Source: Bacteroidales bacterium (GTDB taxonomy: Bacteria; Bacteroidota; Bacteroidia; Bacteroidales; M50B96). From it: a DNA stretch of 64,000 bases. This document shows, piece by piece, positions 46,853 to 57,265 of this stretch (positions are counted from its first letter, which is position 1; each line of letters opens with the position of its first letter). A program made the translations under genes and the position numbers. The notes under the pieces were generated by a model. The model saw nothing but the letters and a program-made list of their open reading frames with translations. It was not told where the DNA came from and did no database searches. The DNA is taken from positions 1 through 64,000 of the forward strand of contig JAIOYV010000021.1 in the NCBI GenBank assembly GCA_021740905.1. Reading direction: 5' to 3'.

Positions 46853-47128
46853 TTATACTTCATGAAGCGGGTATTTGAAGTTTTACTAATTCTGGCTTGG
46901 TAGAGGTTCCATACAATTCTATATGTGAAAAATAGTTGCTGTACCGAAGCTGACTACCTCGTTGTAAAATACAGTGTCGTAAAATTACGTTCTTCATCAG
47001 AGGTACTTTCATTACAACAGCCCTAACCTGCAGCTCCGGCTTTCTTCGACCACTGAATTATCCCGCTCATAGAAAAATAGACCCTAAAAATTTGCCTGAA
47101 AATGTGACATTTTTAGAAAGTTTAATAA

Positions 47129-48058
47129 TTAAAATCTCCTGACAGCACGAACTCTATAAGTATTGCCTTTAAGGTTGGCGTCTGCATAACCAGAATAGAA
47201 ACTGTGGTACCAGGCGAGGCTATTGCCGCCCTCAGTAGAACTCCAATAGTAATTAAACTGAAAACCTTCTATAGCACCTAAAATTGTGTTTACAACAACT
47301 GCTGCATTGTAACATTGGTTCAATTCCCAAACAGCGGGCAAATACCAATCCATTTGACCACCATCGCCAACAGCACTGTATGCTCTGCACAAACTTGCAG
47401 CATACGTAGTTCCTGTACCAGCCTGAGCAACAATTGCATTTGAATTTGCCAAACCATCAAAAGGGCTTGAAGCCCCACCGGGTACAAGTATTGATTGGTA
47501 GCCACCAGTTGTCCATATTAAATTTGGGCTTAAATCAACTAAAGAGGCAATTAAACCATGTTCTACACCACTTTCCTTCCAAACAGATACTACAATACCA
47601 CCACCGTAAAGTTCGCCTATGAAGTGAATGAAGCCGCCAGCAGCACCAGTGATACTTTCAGCCGTTTTTGCATACAATGCATAAGGAACACTTAGCAATT
47701 GGCTTGTGCCTGTAATTGTGTAATTGGTGCCACCTGCCGGGTCGGTTTCGGTTTTAATGAAATAAGGTCCGATAGCCCAATCTATTGTGGAAAAAGTTCC
47801 TGTCAGTGGTATTCCACTACCAATTTCAACAGTTATTAAGCCATTGGCATTGGTGGTTGCAGTTTGGGTTTCTACATACACCATTGTGCCTGTTGGCGAA
47901 CCTTGCAAAATGCTAATTTGCATTCCCACAAGTGTTGACGTAATTAATATGTCACTACTGTTACGTATCACTGCCTGATAGCTCATTTTTTCGGGTGATT
48001 GAGCAAACACACTTGCACTTAGCAATATAGCTAGCAAAATTATAAATGAATCTTTCAT
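47129..48058 (-). CDS. Secreted protein with C-terminal DUF1566/FISUMP-like domain
   Basis: 309 aa. Signal peptide (residues 1-19, ends SVFAQ). Residues of about 24-135 (KMSYQAVIRNSSDILITSTL; ATTNANGLITVEIGSGIPLT; TQLLSVPYALYAKTAE) are the N-terminal module common in Bacteroidota tail-fibre-like and surface proteins. The C-terminal part (DWYLPAVWELNQCYNAAVVV; QFNYYWSSTE; GNTYRVRAVRRF) is DUF1566/Lcl-like. No T9SS sorting domain at the end. Downstream of the 48077-48565 gene on the same strand, 18 bases apart. Confidence 0.82.
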   Translation of the reverse strand: MKDSFIILLAILLSASVFAQSPEKMSYQAVIRNSSDILITSTLVGMQISILQGSPTGTMVYVETQTATTNANGLITVEIGSGIPLTGTFSTIDWAIGPYFIKTETDPAGGTNYTITGTSQLLSVPYALYAKTAESITGAAGGFIHFIGELYGGGIVVSVWKESGVEHGLIASLVDLSPNLIWTTGGYQSILVPGGASSPFDGLANSNAIVAQAGTGTTYAASLCRAYSAVGDGGQMDWYLPAVWELNQCYNAAVVVNTILGAIEGFQFNYYWSSTEGGNSLAWYHSFYSGYADANLKGNTYRVRAVRRF

Positions 48059-48076
48059 TTTTTCTTGTCTCCTTTT

Positions 48077-48565
48077 TTAATTTTTAATAATTTTAAATGT
48101 TTTTACATTTTTGTTTCCTTGAAGTACAGTCAGAAAATAAGTTCCTGACACAAGGTTGCTCACAATGATATTCATTGGGTTGTCTTCAATTTTTTTGTGT
48201 TCAAAAAGTTTTCCGTTCATATCTTGCAGTTGAAAAGATAAAGTTGATACATCAAAATTATCTACACTCAATTTAAGATAATCAGTTATAGGGTTTGGGT
48301 AAGCCAAAACTACCATATTGATGTACTTGGCTTCTTCTAAGCCAAGTACAAGTGAAATTTCATAAGGTTGTTGAACACCTTGGGCCTCCGAGCTATATAC
48401 TCCTTTGTTGGTGGTGTAAACCACCTGTCCAACAGAATAGCTCGCTGAACCTCCGCTACCTATAGCATTCCCACCCGTTGCTAAAATGGATTCCTGTGCT
48501 TGTATTCCTGTCAGTCCAAACCCTAATAAAAGTACAGTACTATATTTTAATATGTTGTATCTCAT
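48077..48565 (-). CDS. Small T9SS-secreted protein
   Basis: 162 aa from the ATG at 48565 (MRYNILKYSTVLLLGFGLTG), preferred for its good signal peptide ending IQAQ. A short mature region (ESILATGGNAIGSGGSASYS, VGQVVYTTN), common in Bacteroidota surface proteins, is followed by a T9SS type A sorting domain (AYPNPITDYLKLSVDNFDVS). It may act as a small surface component. Precedes 47129-48058 closely, so both are probably one unit. Confidence 0.82.
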   Translation of the reverse strand: MRYNILKYSTVLLLGFGLTGIQAQESILATGGNAIGSGGSASYSVGQVVYTTNKGVYSSEAQGVQQPYEISLVLGLEEAKYINMVVLAYPNPITDYLKLSVDNFDVSTLSFQLQDMNGKLFEHKKIEDNPMNIIVSNLVSGTYFLTVLQGNKNVKTFKIIKN

Positions 48566-48858
48566 TTGTGTTATCCTTTTTTTGATTTTGATTATTAGAT
48601 TTATCATCAATATTATGGTTGTTTATATCGCCTCTTTTCATTTCAAATGGACGCTAAGGCTTTGCTGCTGTATGAAGTAGTCGATTTCCATATTCAAAAC
48701 TGTCTGCCATTCATAAATTTGATATAATATACAAAACCTTTTTCAATCACTATTCAGCTATTTTTTGCAGTTGTTGTTTTTACATAAAGTGCATTTTTTT
48801 CTGTTGTTCTGTCCATCAAAAAAGAAATGGTCGTACGAAACAACATTCAATAGAAAAA

Positions 48859-49476
48859 TTATTTGTTAATAATTACTAATTTGTCTACTTTGAAGGTATT
48901 ATTTTCTTCTGTCAGGCAAACGAAGTAAAGCCCACTTGGAAGATTGTCTCTGAAAAGAGAAATTGTATGTCCAGAAATGTACTTTATTTGTCTTACTTGC
49001 TGTCCGGAGAGATTGTAAACTGTCAAAGTTGCGTCCGATAAGACTTTATCCGAATGTAAGGTTGTCTCCCAATAAAATGGATTGGGATAAACACTAATAT
49101 CATTCGCTGTAAAATTTTCTTCAACACCTGTGGTGGTTGAAATTGTAAAAAAGTTATCGCTTATATCGCCCTGAAAACTGGTATTAAAAACTCCCACCTT
49201 GCATTGTGTGCCAGGAGTATTAGGAACAACCCATGTATAACTATTAGCAGAAGGATTCTGAAAATTAGTAGTCAACCATGTTGTATTGGTCCAGTTGTCA
49301 ATAGTATAATCTATACCGACAATGGTGTTTAAAGATGTTCCAGTCCAAGTGATAGTTACTGTACTGCCTGCATTTAAAGTTTCACCTCCTGAAGGATATG
49401 TAACAACTGGTTGTGCATAACTCACAGAAGCAAGAAGCGATACAGTTGCTATTAAAGTGCAAAATTTCGTTTTCAT
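48859..49476 (-). CDS. T9SS-secreted protein with Ig-like domain
   Basis: 205 aa with a signal peptide (residues 1-21, ends VSYAQ). One Ig-like domain (GGETLNAGSTVTITWTGTSL; PNTPGTQCKVGVFNTSFQGD; SDNFFTI) resembles the GPI-anchored Ser-Thr-rich beta-sandwich type (Ser-Thr-rich_GPI/kre9-like). A T9SS type A sorting domain follows (VYPNPFYWETTLHSDKVLSD). Surface protein of unknown ligand. Confidence 0.8.
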   Translation of the reverse strand: MKTKFCTLIATVSLLASVSYAQPVVTYPSGGETLNAGSTVTITWTGTSLNTIVGIDYTIDNWTNTTWLTTNFQNPSANSYTWVVPNTPGTQCKVGVFNTSFQGDISDNFFTISTTTGVEENFTANDISVYPNPFYWETTLHSDKVLSDATLTVYNLSGQQVRQIKYISGHTISLFRDNLPSGLYFVCLTEENNTFKVDKLVIINK

Positions 49477-49626
49477 TTTGTTGTCGTCAGAGATTATAGT
49501 GCTGACACCGCACTTTTAGTTTTTAGTTGTGCGAATGAGCTTTATTCAACTAGTTCAAAATAATTTCTTTAATTCAATTCTATTAGGATGTATGAGAGAA
49601 GTTCATTTCCTGTAATATTTCAAATT

Positions 49627-50835
49627 CTAATGTCTCAAAATATTAAATTTCCTCATGCCTGAATAATCTTCCGAAACCAATTGATAGAAATACAGGCCTT
49701 CTGGGAGCTTTGAAACATTTAAAGTAAAAGCTGATTCGCCTGCTGATGTACCCTCTAACGAAATGGTTTGAATTAGTTGAAGTGCAGAATTGTAAATATT
49801 CAAGCTTACATTCCCTGGGGTCTTCAATCTGAATCTGACTTCGCAGTTATCCGAGGCAGGATTCGGAATACTTTGATAAAGATGATTCCCTGAATTCCCA
49901 AAAACTCCTGCAACGTCTGAACTTGACTCAACGGTAATAAAGGCGGGCTTGGTGGTTGAAACAGTTTGAGTTCCATCAGATATTTCCAGGCTAACTGAAA
50001 AAGTGCCAACACTTGTGTAGGTGTGCGTTGGGTTTTGGTCGGTCGAAGTACTTCCATCGCCGAAATCCCACGACCAGCTTGTGGGGCCACCTGTCGAGAG
50101 GTCGGTGAAAGTAGTGGTCAGTTCATCGTAGCCAAAAGTTTCTGATGCCGAAAATTCTGCACCTAGAATCTGCCCGGTCGATTTCACACATCGTACACTA
50201 AGCCCAAGCGATTTTTGGAACGAGAAGCTGGTGTAGCTTGTGGCTGCAATTTCAAACAATGGGGCATTATTGGCATCGGTATCCAGCGAAGACCAAAAAT
50301 AGGCCATATAATCGTTGGACATGGCACTGGGACGAAACCCTCCGGTCATGGTGCAACGATATCCGGTAAGCTTTATATTCATGCCGGAAGAACCACCTTC
50401 CAATAATGCTGCAACAGCAGTGGCCCCGCCACCAAAATAGGTGAAAAGTCCGCTCCACTCGCTATAAGTGGGTATTCGCCACCCGGCAGGGCAGATTCCA
50501 GTGGTAGCCTCGGGTGGAGTTGTAGTATATTCTACCATTTCCTTCCATTCGTAGAAGCCCCCTTTCTTAGTCATCCCATTGGTTCCGGCGCAGTAGTCAT
50601 CGCTGTTGTTCCAACAATATTTTTCGATAATCCCATCGTTTGACATCTGATAGCCGGTGGTAGTGCTTTGGATCATTGTGCCAATGTTCAGGTTTTCGGC
50701 CATCCACCACAAATTATCAATTAAAATCGTTTGGTAGACCTGACCGTCTCTTGTATCGATAAATGGGACAGATTGGGCTGATACATTTCCTATGGATGTT
50801 ATCAGTATCAAAATTAGCAAGTAAGTTCTTCTCAT
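49627..50835 (-). CDS. T9SS-secreted FISUMP/PKD protein
   Basis: 402 aa. A signal peptide (residues 1-20, ends VSAQ), then a FISUMP (Fibrobacter succinogenes major paralogous) domain (about 25-215; FIDTRDGQVYQTILIDNLWW, and MAENLNIGTM; CPAGWRIPTYSEWSGL; SVRCVK), one PKD domain (about 225-300; SWSWDFGDGSTSTDQNPTHT) and a T9SS type A sorting domain (about 320-402). Surface or matrix protein of unknown function. Confidence 0.88.
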   Translation of the reverse strand: MRRTYLLILILITSIGNVSAQSVPFIDTRDGQVYQTILIDNLWWMAENLNIGTMIQSTTTGYQMSNDGIIEKYCWNNSDDYCAGTNGMTKKGGFYEWKEMVEYTTTPPEATTGICPAGWRIPTYSEWSGLFTYFGGGATAVAALLEGGSSGMNIKLTGYRCTMTGGFRPSAMSNDYMAYFWSSLDTDANNAPLFEIAATSYTSFSFQKSLGLSVRCVKSTGQILGAEFSASETFGYDELTTTFTDLSTGGPTSWSWDFGDGSTSTDQNPTHTYTSVGTFSVSLEISDGTQTVSTTKPAFITVESSSDVAGVFGNSGNHLYQSIPNPASDNCEVRFRLKTPGNVSLNIYNSALQLIQTISLEGTSAGESAFTLNVSKLPEGLYFYQLVSEDYSGMRKFNILRH

Positions 50836-50964
50836 GATATTGGTTTTATTAGTTCACCATAAAACTAATAGGATTTGAGCTTAGGAAAACTGAACAAAAT
50901 CTGAAACAAACTTAAAATATCTGAAAGATATAATCGTAGATGCCCTGAATTAAAAACTTGCCCC

Positions 50965-50972
50965 TATCTTTG
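50965..50972 (+). promoter_or_regulatory. -7 promoter element of the OmpR-type two-component pair
   Basis: TATCTTTG, exact TAnnTTTG match, only five bases before the kinase ATG. Transcription would start at or very near the ATG, implying a leaderless or near-leaderless message, or a start codon further downstream. Confidence 0.5.
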
Positions 50973-50977
50973 CGAAT

Positions 50978-52462
50978 ATGAGAGGCAAGGAAAAAATATT
51001 TGTAGGGCTGATTGGATTTTTACTGATAGTGTTGTTGATCCTGCAATATGCCTGGATGCAAAATCTTCTCCATATCAAAAAGGATAAATTTGATACTGAA
51101 CTTATTGAAACGGTTCATTCCCTACTGCAGGAATACGAAGAGAGTTTTTATTGTGTCGATCTCTCAGCAAGTCAACATGTTTCGCGGGGAGATACCCTAA
51201 TTGGGCTTACACTGACCGAATCAGGGATCGATACCATCGATTATCTGGCCCATTTTCAATATGCCCCCGACACAAGTATGATCTTTAAAAGAATGACTTA
51301 TCCATTGGATGCCGAGGTTCACCATATTGTACACATCGAGTTCATTTTGCCTGTAGATTCGACCCAAAACTCGAAAAAAGATTCTATGACAAGTAATCTT
51401 TATCCTGGTGAAATACAATCCGGTTTAGCCGGATACCCCATTAAGGTTGATCTACTCGAATCTAATCTTTTCGAAAAGGTGCGGAAATTAAATGAGAACA
51501 TCAATTTCTCCTTTGCTTTGTTCGATACCGAAAACAAAGAACTACAACTTTACCGGTCTGACGATTATGAAAATGATTTCCAGAACCTTGTTGAGGTTGA
51601 GGCCTTTGCAGACAACTACTTCTTCAAATCATTTACTGTCTCGATAAAATATTCCGGTTTCTTTTTCGAAGAACTAAAGAGTAATCTTTTTATGATCCTA
51701 AGTACCCTGGGAATTCTTGTTCTATTGATCATCCTGATAATTAGGTTTTTACGGCTTGGCATTCATCAAAAGAAATTATCTGATTTGAAATCGGATTTCA
51801 TCCATAATATGGCGCACGAGTTCAAAACTCCCATCTCGAACATTAACTTGGCTATCGACACGATTGTTTTACAAAATGAAAACAGTAGTCCAAAAAGTTC
51901 CCGATACGCCAGCATTATCAAGGAGGAAACTGAAAGATTAAACGAAAATGTAAATAAGTTCCTCGAAATATCTGCAGTTGAAAAGGAAAGCCTGAGGTTA
52001 AATCTTCAAGTGATTGATTTTCATGACATGTTGGATCGACTTATCGGCCTTCAAAATATTCAACCCAATGGGACAAGCCTAAAGATCGAAAAGGATTTTC
52101 AGGCAGAAATTTTCCAAACGCTGGCCGATGAAGCTCACATAGCCAATGCAATTTTAAATCTCCTCGACAACGCCATTAAATATTCTGGCGAGAAAAAGGA
52201 AATTTTTGTTAGCACGAAAAAAAGTAACCATAGCCTGCAAATACTAATTAGGGATAATGGAATTGGCATAGACACGAAACAGCAAAAGAATATTTTCGAC
52301 CGATTTTACCGTGTTCCTGCCGGGAAACAACATGATGTAAAAGGATTTGGCCTTGGCTTATACTATGTAAAACAAGTCGTTGAGGCTCATAAAGGAGAAA
52401 TAAAGCTGAAAAGTTCGGTTGGCAAGGGAAGTACTTTTATTCTAATTTTACCTTTGAAATGA
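50978..52462 (+). CDS. Membrane sensor histidine kinase
   Basis: 494 aa. TM1 (about residues 8-25, FVGLIGFLLIVLLILQYAWM), a periplasmic sensor region of about 200 residues without a known domain, and TM2 (about 235-255, LFMILSTLGILVLLIILIIR). HisKA follows with the phospho-His in DFIHNMAHEFKTPISNINLA, then HATPase_c (LLDNAIKYSGEKKE, DNGIGIDTKQQ, GFGLGLYYVKQVVEAHKG). No HAMP domain is evident. Overlaps the response regulator by four bases (ATGA). Confidence 0.93.
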   Translation: MRGKEKIFVGLIGFLLIVLLILQYAWMQNLLHIKKDKFDTELIETVHSLLQEYEESFYCVDLSASQHVSRGDTLIGLTLTESGIDTIDYLAHFQYAPDTSMIFKRMTYPLDAEVHHIVHIEFILPVDSTQNSKKDSMTSNLYPGEIQSGLAGYPIKVDLLESNLFEKVRKLNENINFSFALFDTENKELQLYRSDDYENDFQNLVEVEAFADNYFFKSFTVSIKYSGFFFEELKSNLFMILSTLGILVLLIILIIRFLRLGIHQKKLSDLKSDFIHNMAHEFKTPISNINLAIDTIVLQNENSSPKSSRYASIIKEETERLNENVNKFLEISAVEKESLRLNLQVIDFHDMLDRLIGLQNIQPNGTSLKIEKDFQAEIFQTLADEAHIANAILNLLDNAIKYSGEKKEIFVSTKKSNHSLQILIRDNGIGIDTKQQKNIFDRFYRVPAGKQHDVKGFGLGLYYVKQVVEAHKGEIKLKSSVGKGSTFILILPLK

Positions 52463-53145
52463 ACAAGATACTGATTGTTGAGGATGACATAAATGCCGGA
52501 GTATTGCTTTGCGATAATTTGGTGAATGAAGGCTTTCAGACTTCGCTTGTAAAAGATGGTTTTGAGGGTTGGAAAAAGTTTTCGGATGAAAATTTCGATT
52601 TGTGCATTTTAGATATTATGCTCCCAAAACTGGATGGTGTAAGCCTGGCCAAAAAGATTCGTAAAATCGAAAAGGATACTCCCATCATTTTCCTTTCGGC
52701 ACGAAATCTCGACTATGATAAAATTGAAGGGTTCGAGGCTGGCTGCGACGATTATGTGACCAAGCCTTTCAATATTAAAGAACTTATTCTACGGATACAT
52801 GCTATCCTTCGTCGAAATAAAAACAACAAGTGCGAGGATATTAATGAATTTCAAGTCAGCCATACCAATTTCAAATATTTAGATCGATTGCTGACAATTG
52901 GGGATTCTGAAAATAAGCTCAGTACCAAAGAAGCTGATGTTATAAAGATTTTGTTTGAAAACCAGAACGAAATAATCTCCCGGTCCTATATCCTCGAAAC
53001 TGTTTGGGGCAAGGATGATTATTATGCCTCGCAATGTCTCGATGTTTACCTGACAAAAGTGCGCCGCTACCTGAGCAGTGATGAGGCCATATTAATTCAG
53101 AACATACATGGCTTTGGGTATAAATTGATTGTGAAGGAAGAGTAG
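52459..53145 (+). CDS. OmpR/PhoB-family response regulator
   Basis: 228 aa. Receiver domain with VEDDINAG, phosphoacceptor Asp in LCILDIMLPKLDGVSLA, FLSAR and DDYVTKPFN (Lys). C-terminal winged-helix DNA-binding domain (about 130-228; LSTKEADVIKILFENQNEII, SRSYILETVWG, DVYLTKVRRYL). Partner of the kinase encoded just upstream through an ATGA overlap. Target genes cannot be inferred. Confidence 0.95.
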   Translation: MNKILIVEDDINAGVLLCDNLVNEGFQTSLVKDGFEGWKKFSDENFDLCILDIMLPKLDGVSLAKKIRKIEKDTPIIFLSARNLDYDKIEGFEAGCDDYVTKPFNIKELILRIHAILRRNKNNKCEDINEFQVSHTNFKYLDRLLTIGDSENKLSTKEADVIKILFENQNEIISRSYILETVWGKDDYYASQCLDVYLTKVRRYLSSDEAILIQNIHGFGYKLIVKEE

Positions 53146-53287
53146 GGTTCACAGTCGGCATTCAACAGTCTTCGGTCAACAGTCAGTCTTCAGTCAATAG
53201 TTTTCAGTCAATAGCCTATTTTGATTTATTCAACTTCTCAACTTACTCAACCACTCAACTTACTCAACGACTCAACCACTCAACTTA
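53146..53287. repeat. Degenerate CAGTC/AACTTACTCAAC repeats
   Basis: AACAGTCTTCGGTCAACAGT, then TCAGTCTTCAGTCAATAG and CAACTTACTCAACCACTCAA. Two low-complexity families side by side in the gap between converging genes. Similar strings lie at 40675-40910 and 20187-20245. Confidence 0.7.
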
Positions 53288-56200
53288 TCAAGCGGTAGCC
53301 CCAACACCTTTCCCATGGCAAGACTTATATTTCTTTCCCGATCCACAGGGGCAAAGTTCGTTTCTTCCTACTTTTTTCTCGGTGCGGATAGGCTGGACTT
53401 TTTGCGGTGCTTTGTTTTGGGGTTGTCCCGTGTCGTCCGAGCGGCTGGTTTGATACTTATCCATATCCGATCTTTGTGGTTGCTGGGCTTCCCGTACCTC
53501 GCTGGCATCCTGAATCGGGATATGGCCTTTCATTAAAATGGCAACCACCTGTTTGTTGATTTTTTCGAGCATGGTTTTGAAAAGCTCAAACGACTCGAAT
53601 TTATAGATCAGCAAGGGGTCTTTTTGTTCGTACGAAGCGTTTTGTACCGACTGTTTTAGATCGTCCATTTCGCGCAGGTGCTCTTTCCACGATTCATCAA
53701 TGGTGGCAAGGATACTTGTTTTTTCGTAAGCCCGAACCAATTCTTCGCCCTGGCTCTTGTACGTTTTTTCGAGATTGGTTACAATGCTGTACCTGCGGGT
53801 ACCATCGGTAATCGGCACTACAATGTTTTCATAAACATGCGACTGGTGCATGTACACATCTTTGATAACAGGAAAGGCCTGCGCTGCGATTACTGCGGCG
53901 CGTCGTTTATGGGTTTCGAGTACCTGAGCATAAAGTAATTCAGTTAGCTCACTTTCTTTTAGTTTTCTGAATTCATCCTCATCAATGGTGGTGTCGACCG
54001 AAAATGTCCGCATCAACTCAAGGGTGAAACCAGTGTAGTTGGCATCGGGATGAAAATCCTGTACAATGCTTTCGCAGGTGTCGTACATCATATTGGCAAT
54101 GTCAACCCCAACCCTTTCGCCAAATAGCGCATGGCGACGCTTTTTATAGATTACTTCACGCTGCGAGTTCATCACATCGTCGTATTCGAGCAATCGCTTA
54201 CGGATTCCGAAGTTGTTTTCTTCCACTTTTTTCTGTGCCCTTTCGATGGAGTTCGATATCATTTTATGCTGAATGACTTCACCCTCTTTAAGGCCCATGC
54301 GGTCCATTAATTTTGAAATACGGTCGGAGCCAAACAAGCGCATCAGGTCATCTTCGAGCGATACAAAGAATTGCGATGAACCAGGGTCTCCCTGCCGTCC
54401 AGCACGTCCACGCAACTGCCTGTCGACCCTTCGTGATTCGTGGCGCTCGGTACCTACAATGGCCAAACCTCCTGCTTTTTTCACTTCTGCCGATAGTTTA
54501 ATATCGGTTCCCCTACCGGCCATGTTCGTGGCAATGGTGACCGTACCGGCCTTCCCGGCTTCGGCCACAATGTCGGCTTCGCGCTGGTGTAATTTGGCGT
54601 TCAAAACGTTGTGGGGGATTTTTGCCATTTTGAGCATCCGGCTCAACAGTTCCGAAATTTCGACCGAAGTTGTACCCACCAAAACAGGCCTCCCATTATT
54701 GACAAGATCCACAATCTCGTCTTTCACTGCGTTGTATTTTTCACGTTTGGTTTTGTACACCAAATCTTCGCGGTCGTCGCGGGTAATGGGTTTATTCGTT
54801 GGGATTACTACCACATCCAGTTCGTAAATGTCCCATAATTCTCCGGCCTCTGTTTCGGCGGTCCCCGTCATACCTGCCAATTTCAGGTACATCCTGAAAT
54901 AATTTTGGAGTGTGATGGTAGCCATGGTTTGAGTCGATGCTTCGACCTTTACATTTTCTTTGGCTTCGATGGCCTGGTGCAAACCATCGGAATACCGGCG
55001 GCCTTCCATGATACGCCCGGTCTGCTCATCCACAATCTTCACCTTGTTGTCGATCACTACATACTCGTCATCTTTTTCAAACAAAGTATAGGCTTTTAGC
55101 AATTGGTTGATGGTATGCACACGTTCCGATTTCACGGCATAATCGCTCAACATAGCATCTTTTTTCACCAATTTATCATGGCTGCTCAGGTTCGATTTTT
55201 CGAGATCGGCAATTTCCGAACCTATATCAGGCAGGATGAAAAACTTCATGTCGTCGAGGTCGCCCGAAATCAAGTCGATCCCTTTTTCTGTCAGGTCAAT
55301 GGAGTTTTGCTTTTCATCTATCACAAAGTAAAGCTCATCGGTAACTTTGTGCATGTTCTTCATATTCTCCTGCATGTAAAAATTCTCCGTTTTATGCAGA
55401 AGGGTCTTGTTGCCCATTTCGCTCAAAAATTTGATCAGGGCTTTGTTCTTGGGCAATCCTTTAAAAGCTCTCAATAGTTGGAACGCACCTTTTTCTTCGT
55501 CACCCGCGCTAATATGGTTTTTTGCTTCTATCAAAAGGGCGGTTACCAGTTTTTGTTGTGCCTGCACCAATTTTGTCACCCGGGGCTTTAGTTCCTGAAA
55601 CAAAGCTTCGTCACCTTTGCTATGGGCAACGGGGCCTGAAATAATCAAAGGGGTACGGGCATCATCGATCAGCACTGAGTCAACCTCGTCCACAATGGCA
55701 TAATTGTGTCTGCGTTGCACCAGCTCCGATGGATTGGCGGTCATATTGTCACGAAGATAGTCGAAGCCGAATTCGTTGTTGGTTCCGAAGGTGATGTCGG
55801 AATTATAGGCTTTGCGACGGGCATCGGAGTTGGGCTGGTGCTTGTCGATGCAATCCACGCTAAGCCCGTGGAATTCGTACAAAGTGCCCATCCATTCCGA
55901 GTCGCGTTTGGCGAGGTAATCGTTCACGGTGACAATGTGGACTCCCCGGCCTGTAAGGGCGTTCAGGAAAACAGGTAGGGTCGCTACAAGGGTTTTTCCT
56001 TCCCCGGTGGCCATCTCCGCAATTTTACCATTGTGAAGAACAATACCCCCGATCAGCTGCACATCGTAGTGCACCATGTCCCAGGTTATCTCGGTGCCTC
56101 CGGCAATCCATTTGTTTTTATAGATGGCCTTGTCGCCTTTTATGATAATGCTATCGCGTTTGGCCGCAAGGTCTTTATCGTAATCGGTGGCGGTGACTTC

Positions 56201-56581
56201 TATTTCTTCATTGTCGTTGAAGCGATGCGCCGTTTCTTTCATAATGGCAAATGCTTCGGGCAAAATCTGGTTGAGTACCTCTTCAATTTTGTCGTCAATT
56301 GTTTTCTCTATTTTGTCGATTTGGTTGTAAAGATCCTCTCGCTTATCGATATCCAAGGTCTCGACTTCTTCTTTGATCCGCTCTATTTCCTGATATTCTT
56401 CAGCCACATAGTCTTTGATGACCTGGCGCAAGTCACGGCTTTTTTGGCGAAGTTCGTCGTTCGAAACCGATTGTAATTTTTCATATTCAGCTTTAATCAG
56501 CCCAACCTGAGGGTTGACTTCTTTTATATCGCGATCCGATTTGGAACCGAATAATTTACTAAGTGTTTTAGTGATATTCAT
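53288..56581 (-). CDS. secA: Protein translocase ATPase SecA
   Basis: 1097 aa from the ATG at 56581 ([18 protein letters not shown]); long for SecA because of insertions, as is usual in Bacteroidota. Walker A in [20 protein letters not shown], Walker B in [32 protein letters not shown] and [20 protein letters not shown] in the second motor domain. The C-terminal zinc-binding motif [19 protein letters not shown] is present. Drives Sec-dependent export, the first step for the many T9SS cargos in this window. Confidence 0.98.
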   Translation of the reverse strand: MNITKTLSKLFGSKSDRDIKEVNPQVGLIKAEYEKLQSVSNDELRQKSRDLRQVIKDYVAEEYQEIERIKEEVETLDIDKREDLYNQIDKIEKTIDDKIEEVLNQILPEAFAIMKETAHRFNDNEEIEVTATDYDKDLAAKRDSIIIKGDKAIYKNKWIAGGTEITWDMVHYDVQLIGGIVLHNGKIAEMATGEGKTLVATLPVFLNALTGRGVHIVTVNDYLAKRDSEWMGTLYEFHGLSVDCIDKHQPNSDARRKAYNSDITFGTNNEFGFDYLRDNMTANPSELVQRRHNYAIVDEVDSVLIDDARTPLIISGPVAHSKGDEALFQELKPRVTKLVQAQQKLVTALLIEAKNHISAGDEEKGAFQLLRAFKGLPKNKALIKFLSEMGNKTLLHKTENFYMQENMKNMHKVTDELYFVIDEKQNSIDLTEKGIDLISGDLDDMKFFILPDIGSEIADLEKSNLSSHDKLVKKDAMLSDYAVKSERVHTINQLLKAYTLFEKDDEYVVIDNKVKIVDEQTGRIMEGRRYSDGLHQAIEAKENVKVEASTQTMATITLQNYFRMYLKLAGMTGTAETEAGELWDIYELDVVVIPTNKPITRDDREDLVYKTKREKYNAVKDEIVDLVNNGRPVLVGTTSVEISELLSRMLKMAKIPHNVLNAKLHQREADIVAEAGKAGTVTIATNMAGRGTDIKLSAEVKKAGGLAIVGTERHESRRVDRQLRGRAGRQGDPGSSQFFVSLEDDLMRLFGSDRISKLMDRMGLKEGEVIQHKMISNSIERAQKKVEENNFGIRKRLLEYDDVMNSQREVIYKKRRHALFGERVGVDIANMMYDTCESIVQDFHPDANYTGFTLELMRTFSVDTTIDEDEFRKLKESELTELLYAQVLETHKRRAAVIAAQAFPVIKDVYMHQSHVYENIVVPITDGTRRYSIVTNLEKTYKSQGEELVRAYEKTSILATIDESWKEHLREMDDLKQSVQNASYEQKDPLLIYKFESFELFKTMLEKINKQVVAILMKGHIPIQDASEVREAQQPQRSDMDKYQTSRSDDTGQPQNKAPQKVQPIRTEKKVGRNELCPCGSGKKYKSCHGKGVGATA

Positions 56582-56616
56582 CTTCAACAATTTATTTTAG
56601 CTGCCCGAAGGCATCG

Positions 56617-56624
56617 CAAAAGTA
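56617..56624 (-). promoter_or_regulatory. -7 promoter element of secA
   Basis: CAAAAGTA reads TACTTTTG on the minus strand, an exact TAnnTTTG match about 35 bases before the preferred secA ATG. Confidence 0.55.
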
Positions 56625-56938
56625 CTATTTTTTGAACCGATAGAAATAGCTTTGTTTACTTTTCAAAAGCCATTGTACCTGTAAGAAAAAACCTTCGCAA
56701 AGCAATCGTCCATATTATTTGGCCTGGGTTATCAAGAATTGAACCCTTGTGAAAAACAGGAAATATTGTCATGTAAGGATTTCAATGGATTTTATTTCAA
56801 TAGTCTCACTTGGTCAAAATGCGAATAATCGGAGGGTCGCTTTGCGATTTTCCTAATGTAGATTGCCCTGAAAAATTTAGCCGTTTTAGGATTTGATCTT
56901 GTCTCGATAATTAATGTTTCAATTTAATTATAATTACT
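56625..56938. other. Intergenic, left edge of the accessory island
   Basis: About 310 bases between the secA promoter and the higBA promoter. No repeat, tRNA or integration signature is recognised. Composition shifts to AT-rich sequence to the right of it. Confidence 0.4.
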
Positions 56939-56946
56939 TACCTTTG
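56939..56946 (+). promoter_or_regulatory. -7 promoter element of higBA
   Basis: TACCTTTG fits TAnnTTTG, 24 bases before the higB ATG. The same octamer stands before hicA at 5111-5118. Confidence 0.45.
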
Positions 56947-56970
56947 TCGTAAGTACTGATAAAAATTGAA

Positions 56971-57252
56971 ATGATTCTTTCGTTTGGGAATAAAGACACT
57001 GAGTTGATTTGGAAAGGAATAAGGTTGAAAAACATGGCAAATGATATACAGTTAATAGGCCGTCGAAAATTAAGGATGTTGAACAACTCACAAACGATTG
57101 TTGATTTAAAAGTTCCGCCTTCAAATAGATTGGAAAAATTGAGTGGAAAGCTTGATGGGTTTTTCAGCATCAGGATAAATGACCAATGGAGAATCATATT
57201 TCGATGGAATGAAGGTCAGTCAGAAGATGTGAAAATTGTTGATTATCACTAA
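56971..57252 (+). CDS. higB: HigB-type toxin (RelE/ParE superfamily)
   Basis: 93 aa, full-length for HigB. ARRKLRMLNN-type core reads GRRKLRMLNNSQTIVDLKVP, then NRLEKLSGKLDGFFSIRIND and QWRIIFRWNEG, the conserved block of the family. Ribosome-dependent mRNA interferase. Unusually for toxin-antitoxin pairs, the toxin comes first, which is the norm for higBA. The gene ends 13 bases before higA. Confidence 0.93.
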   Translation: MILSFGNKDTELIWKGIRLKNMANDIQLIGRRKLRMLNNSQTIVDLKVPPSNRLEKLSGKLDGFFSIRINDQWRIIFRWNEGQSEDVKIVDYH

Positions 57253-57265
57253 AAATAAATCAATT

